From assembly GCF_030523985.1 (NCBI RefSeq), contig NZ_JAUNHK010000125.1, positions 1-6,545 on the forward strand: DNA of 6,545 nucleotides, in the 5' to 3' direction. Position numbers and translations under genes: made by a program. Below, piece by piece: positions 1 through 6,545 of the stretch. The notes under the pieces are model-generated. The model was not told where the DNA came from, ran no database searches, and worked only from the letters and a program-made list of their open reading frames with translations. The stretch's first letter is position 1. Each line of letters opens with the position of its first letter. The stretch is from Deinococcus sp. GTDB taxonomy: Bacteria; Deinococcota; Deinococci; Deinococcales; Deinococcaceae.

Positions 1-546
1 CTGCGGCATTTCTCGCTGGTGCAGGGCAACCACCCCGAGAACAAGGACCAGAACACGGTGCAGTGGTGGCTCTCCGACCAGCCGCTGGACGCCGAGGGAG
101 GCGGCGGTTACCTGAAATACCAGCGCCCCAGCCTCAACGCCTTTCTCGCCGCCCGCGCTGCTTACCGTCAGGGTGAGGACAGAAGCTGGGCCTTCACGCT
201 GGCGCTGTTTCGCCTGCACCATGAGGACGGGCGTGAGCTCGACGAAGCCGCCTTTCAAGACGCTGCGGGGCAAGCCGAGCTGAACCTCGAACAGTGGCAG
301 AAAGACCGCCAGGACGAGGAAGCCCTGCGGCACGAGCTGCGCGAAGACCTGGAGGCATCGGCGGCGCTCGGCGTATTCGGTACGCCCACCTTTGTCCTGA
401 GCAGCGGCGACGCGGCCTATTTCAAGTTCGAGGGGCTGACCCGCGACCCCCACGCCGCGCAGAACCTCTGGGGCCTGTTGACCGGAACCCTGCGCAGCGA
501 GGCGCAGGTGGCGACCATCCGGCGTCCGGTGGCGAAGAAGAGCTGA
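1..546 (+). CDS. DsbA-family thioredoxin-fold oxidoreductase, 5'-truncated by window edge
   Basis: The frame is open from base 1 and ends with TGA at 544-546, giving 181 visible residues; the start lies outside the window. A GTG at 19 is in frame but is probably an internal valine. The diagnostic feature is the C-terminal GVFGTPTFVL segment (codons around 370-400). Its Thr-Pro is the cis-proline loop of the DsbA / 2-hydroxychromene-2-carboxylate isomerase fold. The helical, charged stretch before it (about 120-350) fits the alpha-helical insertion of that fold, and the FSLVQGNHPEN segment near the window start resembles the strand that follows the first part of the thioredoxin domain. The N-terminal active site (CxxC or its replacement) is not visible, so redox activity and isomerase-like function cannot be told apart. 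No signal peptide can be judged. It converges on the aguA-type gene. Confidence 0.8.
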   Translation: MRHFSLVQGNHPENKDQNTVQWWLSDQPLDAEGGGGYLKYQRPSLNAFLAARAAYRQGEDRSWAFTLALFRLHHEDGRELDEAAFQDAAGQAELNLEQWQKDRQDEEALRHELREDLEASAALGVFGTPTFVLSSGDAAYFKFEGLTRDPHAAQNLWGLLTGTLRSEAQVATIRRPVAKKS

Positions 547-560
547 GCGGGCGCCACAGC

Positions 561-601
561 AAGCGGAGGAGTTGACGTTTTCATAGTCAACCCCTCCGTT
601 T
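561..601. terminator. Hairpin between convergent genes, probable shared terminator
   Basis: Arms 564-576 and 586-598 pair over 13 positions with a single A/C mismatch at 570/592, and the loop is 9 nt (577-585). Outer A-T and G-T pairs extend it to 561-601. On the + strand the stem is followed only by TTT and then CCTC, so the U-tract is weak; on the - strand there is no T-run. Its position between two converging stop codons (546 and 616) is the main support for a termination or 3'-end-protecting role for both transcripts. Confidence 0.6.
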
Positions 602-615
602 CCTCAGTGCCTGGG

Positions 616-1680
<1,065 letters not shown>

Positions 1681-1686
1681 GGGGGC

Positions 1687-1692
1687 ATGTTA
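1687..1692 (-). promoter_or_regulatory. -10 box (TAACAT) for a leaderless aguA transcript
   Basis: Read on the - strand, TAACAT fits TANNNT and ends 6 nt before the ATG at 1680, which would place the transcription start at or next to the A of the start codon. A TTGACC sits at 1705-1710, but the 12-nt spacing is too short for a normal -35. No Shine-Dalgarno is present. The inference depends on the leaderless mRNAs known from Deinococcus. Confidence 0.5.
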
Positions 1693-1724
1693 GCGGGCGA
1701 ACGGGGTCAACGCTTTTTACCTTC

Positions 1725-2060
1725 TCATCGCCCAAGCTCGAAGGTCACCTGGGGAGCAGCGCCAGCCTCCCGGCGGCTGACCCGGCTGAGGCTCAGGGGT
1801 CCGGCAGGCGTGGCCTCTGCCTGACCCGGCCAGTTGACCTGCACCAACCGAAAGTGAAAGCCTTGCCTGACCAGCACCGTTGCCCGCATGCCCCCGCTCA
1901 TCAGGCAAAAGGCGCGAGGAGGGCAGCGCTCATCCTGCACGCGCAGCAGCGTGAGGGTGCCCCGCTCCGTTTTCGCCGTCTGCCAGAGCGACAGCGTGAC
2001 TGAAGAGGCGGACGCCAGCGAAAAGACACCGCAGAAAAGCAGGGCGAGCAGACGGTTCAT
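1725..2060 (-). CDS. Small secreted protein with a conserved-looking cysteine pair, unknown function
   Basis: 111 residues from the ATG at 2058-2060. A longer frame reaching 2120 would start inside the terminator of the upstream gene, and the chosen Met gives a textbook signal peptide: N-region MNR, hydrophobic core to about residue 15, and an A-S-A cleavage site at 16-18, so export and cleavage by signal peptidase I are expected. Cys10 lies in the hydrophobic core without a proper lipobox (Phe before it), so a lipoprotein is unlikely. The mature part is about 93 residues, probably beta-rich, with Cys46 and Cys52 in the segment RVQDERCPPRAFC. This resembles an Asp-x-Arg-Cys-Pro-x4-Cys motif that I recall from small secreted bacterial proteins of unknown function; the pair may form a disulfide. 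No function can be assigned. No good Shine-Dalgarno or -10 box was recognised upstream. It may be co-transcribed with the aguA-type gene 44 nt downstream. Confidence 0.72.
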   Translation of the reverse strand: MNRLLALLFCGVFSLASASSVTLSLWQTAKTERGTLTLLRVQDERCPPRAFCLMSGGMRATVLVRQGFHFRLVQVNWPGQAEATPAGPLSLSRVSRREAGAAPQVTFELGR

Positions 2061-2101
2061 GCTGCATCTACGCGCCCCGGCTTTCTGCGGTTCCTGAAAC
2101 G

Positions 2102-2128
2102 AAAAAAGCCCCCACCCCACACGGGGGC
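2102..2128 (-). terminator. Intrinsic terminator of the acyl-CoA dehydrogenase gene
   Basis: On the - strand a perfect 6-bp stem, GCCCCC (2128-2123) with GGGGGC (2113-2108), encloses a 9-nt loop and is followed at once by six T (2107-2102). It begins 41 nt after the acyl-CoA dehydrogenase stop codon and ends 41 nt before the secreted-protein start. It should therefore separate the two transcription units. The + strand reading has no T-run. Confidence 0.88.
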
Positions 2129-2168
2129 AGAGGCGTTAACCCGAGCGCGTCGGCTCAGGAGCAGGTGC

Positions 2169-3989
<1,821 letters not shown>

Positions 3990-3995
3990 AGTTGA

Positions 3996-4002
3996 CTCCT
4001 CC
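3996..4002 (-). promoter_or_regulatory. Strong ribosome binding site of the acyl-CoA dehydrogenase gene
   Basis: On the - strand GGAGGAG precedes the ATG by 6 nt (TCAACT). This decides the start at 3989 over in-frame upstream alternatives. It stands out because most other gene starts in the window have no Shine-Dalgarno. Confidence 0.85.
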
Positions 4003-4025
4003 GTAAAAGGCCGACTCCTTTCCAT

Positions 4026-4042
4026 AGCCTGCTCTACAGGCT
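4026..4042 (-). promoter_or_regulatory. Hairpin in the acyl-CoA dehydrogenase leader
   Basis: A perfect inverted repeat, AGCCTG - 5 nt - CAGGCT, lies within the predicted untranslated leader of about 75 nt (transcription start near 4065, start codon at 3989), some 24 nt upstream of the ribosome binding site. It could be an RNA stem affecting stability or translation, or a DNA operator downstream of the promoter. No T-run follows, so it is not an intrinsic terminator. Confidence 0.4.
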
Positions 4043-4071
4043 GGGGAGTCTCCAGGGTGTAAGTTGAACCG

Positions 4072-4100
4072 AGTATAAAACTTCCTGGCCCCAATGTCAC
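4072..4100 (-). promoter_or_regulatory. Sigma-70-type promoter of the acyl-CoA dehydrogenase gene
   Basis: Read on the - strand: -35 GTGACA (4100-4095, five of six consensus bases), a 17-nt spacer, and -10 TATACT (4077-4072, five of six). Transcription should begin near 4065, giving a leader of about 75 nt that ends in a strong ribosome binding site. It lies in the region shared with the divergent regulator gene, about 60-105 bp from that gene's -10 box. Confidence 0.75.
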
Positions 4101-4161
4101 CTGTTCGTAACTTTACCTCAGGCACGTCCGTTTGCGGGTGGGTGAGCTGAATTTTTTCGGT

Positions 4162-4167
4162 TATGCT
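4162..4167 (+). promoter_or_regulatory. -10 box (TATGCT) of the Crp/Fnr-family gene
   Basis: TATGCT fits TANNNT and ends 11 nt before the ATG at 4179, so the message would carry a leader of only about 5 nt. The bases before the ATG contain no Shine-Dalgarno. No convincing -35 is found at 16-18 nt, which could mean activator dependence or simply a weak promoter. Confidence 0.45.
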
Positions 4168-4178
4168 GACCCACAGAC

Positions 4179-4874
<696 letters not shown>

Positions 4875-4876
4875 GG

Positions 4877-4903
4877 GGCGCGGCGTCCCGGCAGCCACGC
4901 GCC
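4877..4903 (+). promoter_or_regulatory. GC-rich inverted repeat between regulator and RNase genes
   Basis: GGCGCG (4877-4882) and CGCGCC (4898-4903) form a perfect 6-bp inverted repeat around 15 nt, with two more possible pairs across a bulge. It starts 2 nt after the regulator's stop codon and ends 3 nt before the TATCCT box, covering where a -35 would be. No T-run follows, so it is not a standard terminator. A 3'-end stem for the upstream message or an operator are both possible. Confidence 0.35.
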
Positions 4904-4906
4904 GAC

Positions 4907-4912
4907 TATCCT
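4907..4912 (+). promoter_or_regulatory. -10 box (TATCCT) for a leaderless RNase transcript
   Basis: TATCCT fits TANNNT (four of six bases match TATAAT) and ends 7 nt before the ATG at 4920, so transcription would start at the initiation codon. No Shine-Dalgarno is present and no clear -35 is seen. This would let the RNase be expressed independently of the regulator 45 nt upstream. Confidence 0.55.
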
Positions 4913-4919
4913 GGGCGGC

Positions 4920-6311
<1,392 letters not shown>

Positions 6312-6322
6312 ACTTCGAGGCA

Positions 6323-6339
6323 AATGACATAGGGTCATT
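6323..6339. repeat. Short perfect inverted repeat AATGAC-N5-GTCATT
   Basis: Two 6-bp arms (6323-6328 and 6334-6339) surround ATAGG. It starts 12 nt after the RNase stop codon and is about 90 bp upstream of the next gene. No T-run follows, so a terminator is unlikely; a regulator-binding dyad for the downstream gene is possible. Chance occurrence is not excluded. Confidence 0.35.
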
Positions 6340-6416
6340 CGGCTCCAAGCTAAAAAACTGCGTAGTGGTGGGCAGAAATCTGGTTCACCTTTCATTCGAC
6401 GTCAAGTTTTTGTGTT

Positions 6417-6422
6417 TAGACT
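6417..6422 (+). promoter_or_regulatory. -10 box (TAGACT) for a leaderless transcript of the last gene
   Basis: TAGACT fits TANNNT and ends 6 nt before the ATG at 6429, with no Shine-Dalgarno. A weak -35 candidate TTCGAC (6395-6400) stands 16 nt upstream. The intergenic sequence 6312-6428 is locally AT-richer than its neighbours, which suits a promoter. Confidence 0.5.
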
Positions 6423-6428
6423 GCCTGC

Positions 6429-6545
6429 ATGACTGTCACGACTGCCCCGTGCGACATCGTGTCTCTTCGGCTGTCCCATTGCCGCGCCGAACATGCCGCC
6501 CAGCAGGGGCAGTTTCATGTGGCCGTGCTGCACTACCGCACCTGC
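6429..6545 (+). CDS. Unrecognised protein start, possible TPR-repeat protein, 3'-truncated by window edge
   Basis: Thirty-nine codons are visible from the ATG at 6429, and the frame is open to the window end. The start is supported by the TAGACT box 6 nt upstream. The product is not recognised. Residues 20-39 (AEHAAQQGQFHVAVLHYRTC) fit the second half of a tetratricopeptide-like helix pair: a small residue, then Gly27-x-Phe29-x-x-Ala32-x-x-x-Tyr36. This suggests, but does not prove, a helical-repeat protein. Three cysteines (8, 18, 39) occur in the short visible part, unusual for this genome region. No signal peptide is seen, so a cytoplasmic location is likely. It lies 117 nt downstream of the RNase gene and probably has its own promoter. 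Confidence 0.6.
   Translation, partial: MTVTTAPCDIVSLRLSHCRAEHAAQQGQFHVAVLHYRTC

Noticed and set aside
1687..1710. TTGACC (1710-1705) with TAACAT as a full -35/-10 promoter for the aguA-type gene
   Set aside because: The 12-nt spacing is too short for a sigma-70-type promoter; only the -10 box is retained.
2061..2120. Upstream extension of the small secreted protein to a GTG at 2120
   Set aside because: It would begin inside the terminator of the upstream gene and would bury the clear signal peptide behind 20 extra residues.
3990..4100. In-frame N-terminal extension of the acyl-CoA dehydrogenase to 4100
   Set aside because: The extension covers the predicted -35, -10 and leader, whereas the ATG at 3989 has a strong RBS and a family-typical N-terminus.
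4138..4174. Inverted repeat GTGGGT / ACCCAC flanking the regulator's -10 box, considered as an autoregulatory operator
   Set aside because: The arms are only 6 bp and are 25 nt apart, not the geometry of a Crp-family dimer site; chance is likely.
6316..6332. Radiation/desiccation response motif at AATGACATA
   Set aside because: Only one half of the 17-bp palindrome matches; the other half is absent.

Overview
The window is GC-rich, densely coding DNA that most resembles a Deinococcus chromosome. No species marker is present, so this is inference. It rests on strong GC-ending codon bias, on several genes that start just downstream of a TANNNT -10 box with no Shine-Dalgarno (the leaderless style known from Deinococcus), and on a short RNase II/R enzyme built like the one described from D. 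radiodurans.

Layout, left to right. The 3' part of a DsbA-fold oxidoreductase gene (+, 1-546) meets a convergent agmatine deiminase gene (aguA-type, -, 616-1680), with a 13-bp hairpin between the two stop codons. Upstream of aguA on the same strand is a small secreted two-cysteine protein (-, 1725-2060). It is separated by an intrinsic terminator (2102-2128) from a 606-residue acyl-CoA dehydrogenase gene (-, 2169-3989), which has a recognisable sigma-70-type promoter, a structured leader and a strong ribosome binding site. A 189-bp intergenic region then divides this gene from a divergent Crp/Fnr-family regulator (+, 4179-4874). Next come an RNB-domain exoribonuclease (+, 4920-6311) and the first 39 codons of an unrecognised, possibly TPR-containing protein (+, 6429-6545, cut by the window end).

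How the genes may work together. The set looks like ordinary chromosomal housekeeping and metabolism: acyl-CoA oxidation, agmatine-to-putrescine conversion, RNA decay and thiol chemistry. The most testable link is the regulator, which is divergent from the acyl-CoA dehydrogenase and could control it; this is positional inference only. The exoribonuclease follows the regulator by 45 nt but appears to have its own leaderless promoter. No mobile element, CRISPR array, tRNA/rRNA or toxin-antitoxin module was seen, and I found no convincing new multi-gene system. No gene-free stretch exceeds 300 bases; the longest is 3990-4178.
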